In this document: piece after piece, positions 9,690 to 19,598 of the stretch
Layout of the letters: every line of letters begins with the position of its first letter
Position numbering within the stretch: the first letter of the stretch is position 1
Origin: Thelephora terrestris
Taxonomy: Eukaryota; Basidiomycota; Agaricomycetes; Thelephorales; Thelephoraceae
Length of the DNA stretch: 64,000 nucleotides
Reading direction: 5' to 3'
Assembly: GCA_015956445.1 (NCBI GenBank)
Contig: WIUZ02000006.1
Location: forward strand, 1,612,001 to 1,676,000
Program-made: the position numbers and the translations under genes
The notes under the pieces: model-generated
The model's input: the letters and a program-made list of their open reading frames with translations, nothing else
What the model was told of the DNA's origin: nothing
Databases searched by the model: none

Positions 9690-11775
9690 CCGGCCAAAGG
9701 AAGTGGGGAGATGTTTTGCGGCCCGTGCGACGGTCGCGCCGTGCCTCTTCCAAGTGTCCCCGACGAGCACAGCCCAAGGCCAATCACTAGTTCGGTCGAA
9801 TTTTCGGGCATCCGGTCGCGCACACCACAGGTCGAATAGAAGGGTAGCTATGTTAATTAAGGGCTGGTGCATAAGATCACCTGCAAAACACGTCGGAAGA
9901 TCTAAAATACGGGGAAGGCCGTCAAAGATACTGGGCTTCCCGATACCCGATTCCCATCGGCGCCTCGCTAACTCAGTCTCGTGTGGGGAGGAAATGATGG
10001 AATCGAGACCTTGCCGATATTTAGCGGGATCAGGTTCCGGAAGCTCGTTGACGTCAACATCCGGATGCTTCGACGTTGGGTGGTCCTCAAAGCCATCAGG
10101 TCGAAAGAGCGCCGGGTAATAATGAGATCCCTGAGCCTTGTTCCGCCCAGCGAATCCACAGAGCAGGCGGCAACCTTTCCGGCCATGGTGGCCAACGGAT
10201 CCGCTGACATCGGCCATCGCAACCGCGTCCGCCAAGACCAAGAGCAAGAAGATGAAGGCGACCACGCGCAGGTGATTGTATGCGTCCCAGATAGGTAGTC
10301 CCTCCCGTTGAAGCGCAGAGACGTGAGCTACACCCGGAAACAGAAATGAGTCCATGTTCTTGGGGTGGTCCGGACCGGGAAGAATACTTCGTATCTTGTA
10401 TCGTTCGTCCGGGCCCAGATCTAGAATAATCCAAATATACATCCAGCAATTTGATTGATTGTTCCGATGAAGTTGCGCGCCATCAATTGACATCATGAGC
10501 ACAGTGTCGTATTTTTTGATGCCCCCAGAAGCGTCCGAAGCGGCGTCAAGATAGGCTTGCCCGGATAAGATGTCGTCATAGATCTCGGGGCCAATACCAG
10601 ATGCCTCACATTCCTCACGAATATCTTGCGTTTTTTCCCAGCGGTAAAACATTTTCTTGGCGGTCTCGGGGTTCTTCCAACGTGCCTGGAGTTGCGGGCC
10701 GACGGGAAAGGTCGTAAAGACTTTGCGGGGGATTTTTTCGTCAGTGGGATCGGGAGTTTCCTCCGGAGTTGGTCGAGCCATGCCGCATTCGGGACAGTAC
10801 CGGAGTTGCTCGAACGGACCAGTGAATCCGACGCAAGATTTAACGCACATGTCGTGCTCCCAGGTGACGATGCCGGAGAGTTGCCGTGCCCTCCGCTCAA
10901 CCCGGTAATAGGATAACATATTGATGCCGGGGTCCCGAGCCTGCGTGATAAGACGCATCTGTTCGTAGCTACTCTGAGTACATCCCAAGAACCAGATAAA
11001 CGCCCGAAGTGATAACATAAGATCGGGGTCGTCCAGAGGGGTGGTTTCGTGTTCCTGGGGATCCAGGAAGTCCGCAAGATCCTCGGGAATAAATTGATCC
11101 GCGAGCCTAGCCGCCTGGACATGTTTGATAAAATCGACGGCAACCTGGATTCGTTCGACACTAGCTGGTGGATAAAGGTGGTCCACTGGCGTACTGCGTC
11201 CAGAACTAGCCGGTGAGTTGTCTTGATCAAAGTCCAATGGAGGGGGAGGGGGAGGGGGAGGAGGAGGAGGTGGTGGTGATGGGGGCGGAATAGGTGGTGG
11301 AGAACGAGACAGAGGAGGTGACAAGGGCTGGGAACGAGGAGGAGAATACATGCCCTGGTCCGACAGAGGCGTATGCATGCGCGACGGAGGTCCACCGGGA
11401 GGCTAGACATACATTCCACAGGATCGATGCGATCAATATGATGAATAGATAAGATTACGGGTATATACGTACAGAACCCGATCTCGCTACGCGCTTAGCT
11501 CCCTCTGGAGGATCTTCGCCTTCTTCCGCAGGCCGTTTTCCCAAGAGAGGGGAAGTCCCAGATCCGGAATTATCTCGGGAGAGATCATTATCACGACGGA
11601 TGGCGTCGATACGACTCTGGCGTTCGGCAAGCCGGGTAGCTTTTTTCCCTCCTGGGTTGTGCGTATACCAGGTGGATCTCGCTACAACCTGCGGAGTCCC
11701 GAAACGTCTAACGCACATATTGCAGCGACACACCTCGGACATCGTTGCGGGATCCGAGGGATGGTCTTGGTACAA
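9690..11775 (-). CDS. Tnp2-family (CACTA/EnSpm) transposase, copy A, cut by the Gypsy insertion
   Basis: Two exons on the minus strand. Exon 1 is 11473-11775 (101 codons) with a CRCNMC zinc-like start and a WYTHNPGGKK motif. A 70-bp intron (donor gtacgt, acceptor tctag, 11403-11472) is followed by exon 2 from 11402; the phase fits. Exon 2 has a long poly-Pro run, then CVGFTGPFEQLRYCPECG and the Tnp2 core: MMSIDGAQLHRNN, YIWIILDLGPDERYKI, PKNMDSFLFPG, ADAVAMADVSGSVGHHGRKG, GDLMHQP. These match the complete copy at 15215-18484 throughout. The frame is open until the LTR edge at 9689, where the gene stops at residue-equivalent TSFGR; the missing C-terminus should lie beyond the left window edge. 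I could not find the terminal repeat of this element. Confidence 0.85.
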
Positions 11776-12344
11776 GTGACGTGGACTTAGAGATTTTTTT
11801 CCATACCATAAAATTTATTCCCACATTTTAGGGTCTCGTGAATTATTTGAGACCACCAGAACAAGGCGGTGTGACGTCAATTTTGTTCATTATTCTACTT
11901 GTACAAAATCTAATATGAGTCTCGGTGGCCACAAGTCGCCATCAATCGATCCAGTCGCTTCGAACCGCCGCGCGTCGCCACCAATTTTCAAACTTTTCAC
12001 TGGGTTTCACGGGCTGCGCTGCGCTGCCATGTTCTAGGTCTCGATGTCGAACCAATCTAATTTACTCTCCCCGCTGCCCCCTCATTTTGAGTCGTTGTGG
12101 ATTTTTCTTTTACCATTATTATATTAGGCCGGAATCCCCCCACAGCAGTCCCCCCCTCGCATCTTCCTCCCCTGCTCTGAATTTGAGGCTGGATTCCAGC
12201 CTATCGTGTTTGGGTGCGAACTAGACAACAACAACCTTAGCTCTTCCTCGTTCGATGCCATCCAGTTCGGCAGCCATACCGAAGCTCTCATCCGACATCC
12301 TCTAGCAGCCTAAGTAACCCGCCTTCCCCACACGAGGCCTCAAG
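11776..12344. other. 5' flank of transposase A and left half of a split repeat
   Basis: 11776 to about 12030 is presumably the upstream part of element A; no terminal repeat was found. About 12030-12344 resembles 22300-22490 (for example GTCGTTGTGGATTTTTC against TTCGTTGAGGATTCTTC, then a shared CGAGGCC stretch) and is the left half of the repeat split by the next element. No gene. Confidence 0.5.
12338..12344 (+). repeat. target-site duplication, left copy (CCTCAAG)
   Basis: The same 7 bases follow the right terminal repeat at 18763-18769. Confidence 0.8.
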
Positions 12345-12379
12345 CCCGGACAGAATTTGATCCAGCAGGAGCTAGCGGG
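12345..12379 (+). repeat. left terminal inverted repeat of element B
   Basis: Reverse complement of 18728-18762, 35 of 35 bases. Beyond it the ends share only short patches such as CGGAGCGA. Confidence 0.93.
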
Positions 12380-12767
12380 TTCAAACCGGAGCGATCCGTA
12401 GACCAGGGTCGATCCGGGTTGATGCGAGTTGCAAAAACGGCCAGAAAGTCGCACCCGCCCCATGCAGATCGACAAGGAGCGAGAGGGAGCGTGGACTGGT
12501 AACCCGACGTCCGACCGTAGCGCAGGGTAGATTTAGATAGATCTTAATATAATTACGGTTCTATGCGTATCGAGCGGGAGCAACAGGAAATCTATTGGTA
12601 TCGATTCTAGTCGACGGACAGCAACACTGATCTATTTTTAAAATGGGGTCATCCCCTCGCTTATTCCCACCCACACCACAGCCGTCCCGGTATATTGGTA
12701 CCCTTTCTGGGGGGCCGCAGGCACGCCTCCAAGACAGACGAGAGAGCCTCAGGTGGACGGACTCTCC

Positions 12768-15062
12768 TCAGAAACCGGAACCTGTAGAAGCGACATTAGC
12801 GAATAAAAGGAAGCTGTCGTAACAGTGACGTACGGGCTTCTTGGCCTGGAGTGTGTATTTCTGACAGGATTACGAAGTGAGATAAGATGAAGGGAAGAGG
12901 AGATAAGAGACTTACCCTCTTGGTTGCAGCAGGAACGGTTTTCCAGTACTCTGCGAAGGCGTCTTCGGTGGCACCGGCATTTGTTTTCTGCCATTCTTTG
13001 TAGCACAGTATTCTAGACCGTATGTTATTATAGCCGTAGAGCAGAGCAAACAAATAAAAACTTACTGTGACGCGGTCAACTCCTTGGGCTGTTTGTCCTT
13101 TTTGGGAGCCGACTTGCGAGATTTTTTACTGCGAGCCTGGGTTTGGGGAACTGTTGGAGTCGGCGCGGCGTCGTTCCTAGATCCAGATGTGTCGCCAAGA
13201 TCGATAGCCGAGGTTTCTCCGGACGTAGGCGGCTCGACAAGATCGAAGGACGTGGGGGCAGGAGCAGTCGAGGGAAGGGTCAAAGCGGTAGAGGAAGCAG
13301 CCTGAGACTCTGTAGCACCAGTAGGAGGAACAAGATTATTAATTTGAGGACGAGGAATAGCTTGGGGTTCCACTTCGCCCGGAGTCGAAGTCGAGGGGGT
13401 GATGAGCTCCAGGATAGCAGCGGAGGCAGAGACAGAGGGGGCCACAGAGACGTCAAGAGAGTTCGGAGCACTAGAAGAAGAGCCGGAAGTCGATGCAACA
13501 GGAGCAGTTTCTGCAGAGACAGCAGCCGGAGGGAGGGAGGGCGGAACACCGGAACCAGAGGCGGGGCTCTCGCCTTCCAAAGTCGTCGGATTGACCTGGG
13601 AAGATAGGAAATTAAAGAATACATTGAGACGACCCAGAAACTACGCACCTGAGCTACAGGAGCCGGTATAATTCCCGCAAGTACACGAACACCCGCGCTA
13701 TAGGGGGAGGGTTAGTTGGCTGATCTTGAGGTACATATAACCGGGAGCTTCGCACAGTATGTTGGGCTAGATACCTTTAGTGATGTGTACAATGGGATTG
13801 AATAAAAAAAACATACCTTGGTTCGCAGTACGAGAGGACGACGAGAAGCAGGAGGCTTAGAGGTGTCCTCCTCCACTCGGGGACGCTTCTGGGGGTCGTT
13901 CGCATCGTTGTGGACCACACGACGTTTGAGAGTCCTTTTTGGGGGCTCCTGGGCGCCGTCGTCGTCCATGTCGACGTCAATAACCTCACCTGTAACAGTC
14001 TTGTACCAATTGGGGTAGTGGTTACTCCATATCTTATCGGCCTTCCAGTGGCTTTCGCAATAGCGAAGCCAAGGGTAAGCGTCCTCCATCAGCAAGACGA
14101 ACTCTTCCCTGATGTCGAGGTCGACCTTCTGCCCACTGGAGGGGAGCTTCAGGGGAGCCCCAGACTCTGTCTTCCTCTTCAAGAGTCCGTTCCAGAAGAG
14201 CTTCACCGTGTGGCGAGCAGCCTTCCTCTGGGACTCGGGGATCGCTTGGCCGTACTCGTCCTCCATGTAACAGGAGAGAGTAGATGTCTTCCCTTTGGAC
14301 GACTCAGAAAACGACGAGAGATCGTCGTTTTCTAAGTCGTCCTCGTCCTCCTTCTTCTGCTTGCCCTTGCGCAAGCCGTTGTACTCGCCTGGGGTCCAGT
14401 GAGCGACGCCTGGGTATTTTGACCGTTCGAGCTGGGGGAGGAGGGGAACCCGGGCCTTGGGGGCAGGCTTGGACGACGGAGTGGGCGGCAGGACATCTGC
14501 GAGGGATTTGGCGATGCTGGAGGGGAGATCGGCAATCCCATTCGCGATTGCGGCGAGTTGCTGGTTTGTCTGAGCAAAAAACTTGCTGTATGATAGATTA
14601 GATATGTAATTCAGCTAAATCATCGCGCATATAGGCGCATATATTCACGAAAAAAATACGTACCTCATAGATTGCACGTGTGAAAACAATTGCTCGTTTT
14701 CGTGCTTCAGCCGATTGTAGTCCTCGTGAATCTTCCGCGCGCGGGAAGCTGCAGAGGGATCAAAGGATTGTGTTTCGGGGAAGGGGCCGTAGGGAGTCGA
14801 CCGCTTTTGACGTGGTCAAGTCAGATTTTTTTCGAGGTTTTTGAGAACATACCGAGGAACTGGGGTACATTCCCAACGACCCCTCTGGACGCGTGCTAGT
14901 AGGCCCAAAAAACCTATCAGGGTCGTATGACTGTGAGGACGACCCCATATCCGCGTGGGGTCGACGAAAATCCTGATTTTGAACCAGGGGGGACCGAGAC
15001 GCGAATGAGAACGGGTCTGAGCCGTCTGAGTCGCTAGACAAGGCGAAGGGATTTGAGGACAT
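12768..15062 (-). CDS. accessory protein of the Tnp2 element (unknown function)
   Basis: Multi-exon gene on the same strand as the transposase and 152 bp downstream of its stop. Start MSSNPFALSSDSDGSD at 15062 (exon 1 14853-15062). Then come a short charged helix (RKIHEDYNRLKHENEQLFSH), exon 3 from 14585 (SKFFAQTNQQLAAIANGIAD ... LFWNGLLKRKTESG ... EDAYPWLRYCESHWKADKIW), a Lys/Arg-rich nuclear-localisation-like stretch (KRTLKRRVVHN), a Ser/Pro/Ala-rich exon 13066-13595 ending in a basic run, exon 12916-13012 (EWQKTNAGATEDAFAEYW) and a last exon 12768-12860. Phases of the last three exons agree. The exon 1-2 junction and the junctions between 13649 and 13830, possibly with an 11-nt exon, are unresolved. 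CACTA elements often carry a second DNA-binding protein; that role here is inference. Confidence 0.65.
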
Positions 15063-15214
15063 TTTATGGAGAGGTGGTGGTGGTGAAGAGAGGAGTCGGG
15101 TAAAAGAGGAAAGAGAGAAATTAATGGGGGACCCCAAGGAAAGAAGGTGTGCGCGATTGCATTAATCTAATCTATGCGGAACGAGATGCGTCGACTCCGA
15201 TCAATATATTCGGA

Positions 15215-18200
15215 TCACGCGTCTACATCATCCAAAGTATCCGACGTACCCGTGTCTACTACGCCTAATGCAAATTTTTCTACCAAAAAAAAATCTTGAG
15301 TCCCTTCGCCCTGCTCACCGAATGGTATCATAGCTACGACCGAAATAATAGTATTTACACGAACTACAACTAACTCGGACTGTCCATTGTAAGTACATAC
15401 ATTAAGCGCGTTGTTTGAATAAGTTCTGATATTTTCCTCGATTGGGGAATATAGCGAACAGAGGGCGAGGGTTTCGTTGACTCCCTCGGAAGCGATCTGG
15501 AAGTAGAACTGGATTTCCGCTAGGCGAAGGGCTCCTTGATATGAGATCTAAATCAATGTCAGCCGTAAAATTAAGGTTAGACGTAAGAATCAGATCGCGT
15601 ACCTTAACGTTGCGATCAGTCCGAGCGCCGTTCGTGGTACGGATAGCCTCCTTCCAAAAGGAACGGGCGATTTGTCCGTTAGGAATCTGGAGTCTTGCCC
15701 ATCGGTAGATAGTCTCTCTTGAGGTAGACCTTAAATTAGGGAAAAAAACATCGATTGAATTTTTTTCGGCCGCAGAAAGAGGATAGGGCCGAGTGTCTTT
15801 GGGTCCAAGTAAAATATATCCCGAGCCGAGATCAAGAGAACCCCTCGGATCCTTCTTCACCCGCTCGAGAGACGGCCACATAGAGACCAGGGCGTTGACC
15901 TCCGCGACCTTTTTGACCTGTTCCGCAAGATTGGCGAAGGGATTTGATGGCTGTTTGATCAGGGAGCCAAATATCCCAATCATCCGTTCCATAGTCCACT
16001 GAGCCGAAAGCGAAGGTGGTCCGAGGCGAAGGGCCTCGGGAGCGAGGTGTACAAGCGAGTGGACGCACTGCCGGACGAAGTGGAGACGTTCCGTCTTCCG
16101 TCGGTAATAGAGAAGCTCGAACTCGATCACCCACTCGAGAAGGAGTTGGTGGGCGAGTTTGAGCTGTTCCGCCGTAAACTCACGTTGGTACATTATCCGG
16201 ATGCCGACCACTAGTTTACAGTAGTGCTTGTAGTATTGTTCCGGGAGTATTTTGTAGAAAAGTCCCGGTCCTAGGCCGTAGAAATACAAGAGCAGCTCCC
16301 AGGCTTTGTATCCGCTTGAGAGTTTTTTGGCGGGATTCCGAGGAGTTCGGTCAAAAGAACGAGGGAAATAGGTGGAGGACGATGCAACGACCTTGCCGTG
16401 AGCCTTCCAGACGTTCCCCTTCAGAACCGCCCAGTCCCAGACCTCACAAGAATCATCGCCCTTCCTACAGTTCCCCTTCTCACACCACAACTCGAGCATT
16501 AGGCCCGTCAGATTGATCACGGGCTGGTGCATAAGATCTCCAGGGAAGCAGGTCGGCAGAGGTAGAATCCGAGGGAGGCCGCCAAAGATGCTTTTCTTCC
16601 TGATTCCGGTTTCAAGTCGGTTAGATTTGTAGTCGGCTTCTGTCGAGGAAGCCATCACTTTCCGGAGATCTCTTCTATAATTTGATGGGTTCGCGTCGGG
16701 TAATTTGTTGATGTCGATATCTGCGTGATCTGAGGCCGGGTTATCGCAATCCAGGGGACGTAGTAAGGCAGGGTAATAATGAGGACCACCAGGCTTGTTT
16801 CGTCCGGCGAGCCCACAAAACACCCGGCAGCCCTTTTTTCCGTGGTGACCAACAGCGCCGCTCACATCAGCAGCGGCAACGGCATCCATGAGCACGAGAA
16901 GAACGTAGATAAAAGACTCGAAAGCTGTATTATTGAGGCCGTCCCAGATGTGTAACCCTTCCTTTTGAAGGGCAGAGACGTGTGCCAGACCCGGGAAGAG
17001 GAAAGAGTCAAGGTGCTTGGGATTTTTCGGGCCGGGGATGACACCGCCCGGAAGAATGTGCCGTATCTTGTAACGTTGGTCGGGAGCAAGGTCGAGGATG
17101 ACCCAGATGTAGATCCAGCAATCAGATTTTTTATTGCGAAATAATTGCGCGCCGTCCAGAGAAAGTGTGACGACCATATCGTGCTCGTTGATGGTACCTT
17201 CCTGCGCGGCCTTGAGATAATCCTCGCCGCAGAATATGTCGTCATAGTCAAATTCCTCACCACGGCCAAGCTTCTCCAATAGATCCTGAGTTTTTTTTCG
17301 CCGATAGGACATTTTTTCGGCGGTCTCCGGATTTTTCCAGCAAGCCTGGAGCTGTGGGCCGAGGGGTATCGTCGTGCAGGATTTCAGAGGTACCTTATCT
17401 TTTCCGCCAGACGTCTGGAGTTTCTCTTGGTCGTATCGCGGCTTGCCACATCGAGGACAGTTTTCCAGAGGAGCGAATGGACCCGTGAATGCGGCACAAG
17501 AGTCGACACACATGTCGTGTTTCCAAGTAAGGACCCCAGATAGATTAGATACGAGTCGCTTAACCCGGTCGTAAGATAGCATCCCTGAATCGGGATAACG
17601 ATCTAGTATGTCTTCACGGGCCTCGGTGTAAGCCTTTTGCGATGTGAGGTGGTCCAGGGTCGACATAAAGAACTTGATAGATAACAGGAGATCTTTGTCG
17701 TCAGAAGGGGCGAACTTAGAGTCTTCAGGATTCCGGAGGGACTGGAGCTCAGCCGGAGTGAACTGAGCCTCTAGGGTTGCTTCCCGTACCATCTGGAGGA
17801 ACGCGAAGTTTTCTTTCATGCTATCCAGCGTGATGTGAGAGTCATCTTCATCATCACTGGGAGGAGTTTCGCCGGAATCGCCATCCTGAGGGGGATCGGG
17901 ACCTGTGTCCAAGCCAGAAGGAGGAGGATCAAGGGCTCTGTCATGGGATTCTTCGAGTGGAGGGGAGGGTGGAGGAGGATCTTGGCCAGTATCTTCAATG
18001 GGGCGGCTTGAGATCAGAGGAGGAGGGAGACTCTCGGGCTCAGGCTCAGGCAGAGGAAAAACTGGGCCCGTTTCTGGGGACGTTTCACGCTCAGGAATAA
18101 CTTCTATAAGAGTCTGAGTACCCTACATGAATTGTTTTATGAGTATCGTACTTTTGAGGCGCATATATGCAGTGTGGGCGTGCTTACCGAGCCCGACCCC

Positions 18201-18484
18201 GCGGCTCGCTTAGCTGGATGCGGGGTAACTTCGACTTCTTCGACTTCCAGACGACGTCGCTTCCGTGTATTGCTTCTAGGACGAGGGAGAGAGTCCTGGA
18301 TTGCGGCTATCCTATCAAATGCTAGGGTCTGTTCGGCCGTGAGGGGGGCGTATTTGGATTTCTTTCCACCAGGGTTATGCCGATACCACGTCCTTTGCGG
18401 GACGACCTTTCCTTCAGGTAAATATTGCGTACACCTTGCACACATACAAGTGAGCCGAGGGGGGTCGGATTTGGGAGGATCCAT
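15215..18484 (-). CDS. Tnp2-family (CACTA/EnSpm) transposase, copy B, intact
   Basis: Three exons: 18188-18484, 15603-18122 and 15215-15547. The introns are 65 bp (gtaagc...gtag) and 55 bp (gtacgc...ttag), both in phase, giving a 1049-aa protein. Exon 1 carries CMCARC plus a second Cys and WYRHNPGGKK. Exon 2 has an acidic/Pro-rich linker, CAAFTGPFAPLENCPRCG, then the transposase core: TLSLDGAQLFRNKKSDCW (first candidate acidic residue), YIWVILDLAPDQRYKI, VIPGPKNPKHLDSFLFPG, LMDAVAAADVSGAVGHHGKK, CRVFCGLAG, PTCFPGDLMHQP, LVGIRIMYQREF, SLVHLAPEALRLGPP. Exon 3 adds a C-terminal module (AEIQFYFQ, LALCSLYSP, VVVRVNTIISVVAMIPF). The third exon is missed if the second intron is read through. No break was seen. 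Assignment to Transposase_21/tnp2 is from motif layout, not a search. Confidence 0.88.
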
Positions 18485-18727
18485 TGGGGGGAACAGGCCG
18501 GATCACGCGTAAGTGCAAGGTCGTCGGAGGACTTGAGAGAAAAAAACTTGAACAAATTTTACATTGATTCATACGAGCTACGACAACGACGTGGACACAT
18601 GCTATCTACTCTGTTAATCTATGTTGAACTTGACGCGGACTCATTAAGGACTCGCGATCTGGCTTGAGCCGGATCGCGCGGCCTAGACCTTCTCACGTGA
18701 GATAGATCCGGCTCGCTCCGCGTCACT
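18485..18727. other. subterminal and promoter region of element B
   Basis: 243 bases between the transposase start and the right terminal repeat. It contains CACGTGAG and CCGGATC...GATCCGG inverted motifs near 18655-18715 that could serve as subterminal binding sites; no gene. Confidence 0.5.
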
Positions 18728-18762
18728 CCCGCTAGCTCCTGCTGGATCAAATTCTGTCCGGG
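18728..18762 (-). repeat. right terminal inverted repeat of element B
   Basis: Reverse complement of 12345-12379. Confidence 0.93.
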
Positions 18763-18769
18763 CCTCAAG
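18763..18769 (+). repeat. target-site duplication, right copy (CCTCAAG)
   Basis: The same 7 bases precede the left terminal repeat at 12338-12344. Confidence 0.8.
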
Positions 18770-19310
18770 ATCCAGTTCAAACACCCCTACTTCAAGAACG
18801 GTTTGAACCCCAACGAGACCCACGTCCTGTCCCAACTGACCGCGTGGCCCCCAACATCATACCAACTTCCGCGCTACCATCAAAAGCCCCCAGAGTTCAC
18901 ACGGAACTTCTTACCTAAGCCTTTTCCGTGACTCTACGGATCGCTCACGATGTTTTTCTGGGGTCGCTTCTGACACCGGCGGCTTCGTTCGTACTCACAC
19001 CCGTTCAGTGTCGAGATGAAGACCCAAGAACGGACGGGTTCTCGGAGCGTCGAGTTCATGGAGGCTCACGCCTGTAAGCGTATCGCGCACAATGCCGATC
19101 GCTCGCGGCTCACCCGAGGGCATCCACAACTCGCGAAATCCCTGACCGGGAAAAGATCAAGACGTCCAAAGGCGGAGCTGAGAATAAGACCCCAAGGAGG
19201 GTACGCCCGAGGTCAAGACCACGATGTCCGCGCTCGTTGTCGCGGTGCCGCTCAGATACGGGTATGGACGTCCGGTTGTATCCTCACAAAATCCGGGGTT
19301 GTGCGCTGCC
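18763..19310 (+). repeat. right half of a dispersed repeat split by element B
   Basis: Similar to about 22480-22760 (shared CGTCC(T/C)GTC.CAACTGACC, TTCCGTGACTCT and TCACACGGA-like words) and, further on, to 23460-23530 (GAGCTGAGAA..AA, then GGTCAAGACCACGA against GGTAAAGACCACGA). The left half is at about 12030-12344. It contains no gene. Confidence 0.6.
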
Positions 19311-19598
19311 GTTAAAATAAATAACCTGTTATAATTTCACGAAAGAACCAGGGACACCCTTTTTCGATTCTCCCCAATTCCTAGTTGAGAGATCGACGAG
19401 TTCGAACTAGCTAGCTTCACATGTGCCAGCGAAACACTAATCGCATATAAACTTACGTTGAAACGGCGCAATCTCATATCGAAGCGATAATTTAGAAGAA
19501 AGTCTGTGCTGAACATGGATCGGACGATATTTGCGAACGCTCTCCCAAGCGTTTCCCGCCTGTAGAACGAACCCTTCGTCCTCGTGCCTCCTCTCTAG

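Larger units (their letters stand above)
12345..18762 (-). mobile_element. complete Tnp2-type DNA transposon (element B)
   Basis: A 6418-bp element with 35-bp terminal inverted repeats (12345-12379 and 18728-18762) identical base for base, starting CCCGGACAGAATTTGATC. CCTCAAG flanks both sides (12338-12344, 18763-18769). If the last G on the right is counted as flank, the duplication is the 8-mer GCCTCAAG. Both internal genes run leftwards: the transposase (18484 to 15215), then an accessory gene (15062 to 12768). Open frames, consistent splice phases and identical ends suggest a recent, potentially autonomous copy. The protein is of Tnp2 type, but CACTA elements normally duplicate 3 bp, so the 7-8 bp duplication is odd. 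Confidence 0.85.

Noticed and set aside
13143-13607. Plus-strand open frames opposite the accessory gene
   Set aside because: Antisense of the Ser/Pro/Ala-rich exon, low complexity.
9690-18484. KDZ (Kyakuja/Dileera/Zisupton) transposase
   Set aside because: The core motif layout (IPGPK..DSFL.PL, DA.A...VSG..GH.GK) fits Tnp2/Transposase_21 better, although the 7-8 bp duplication would suit other groups.
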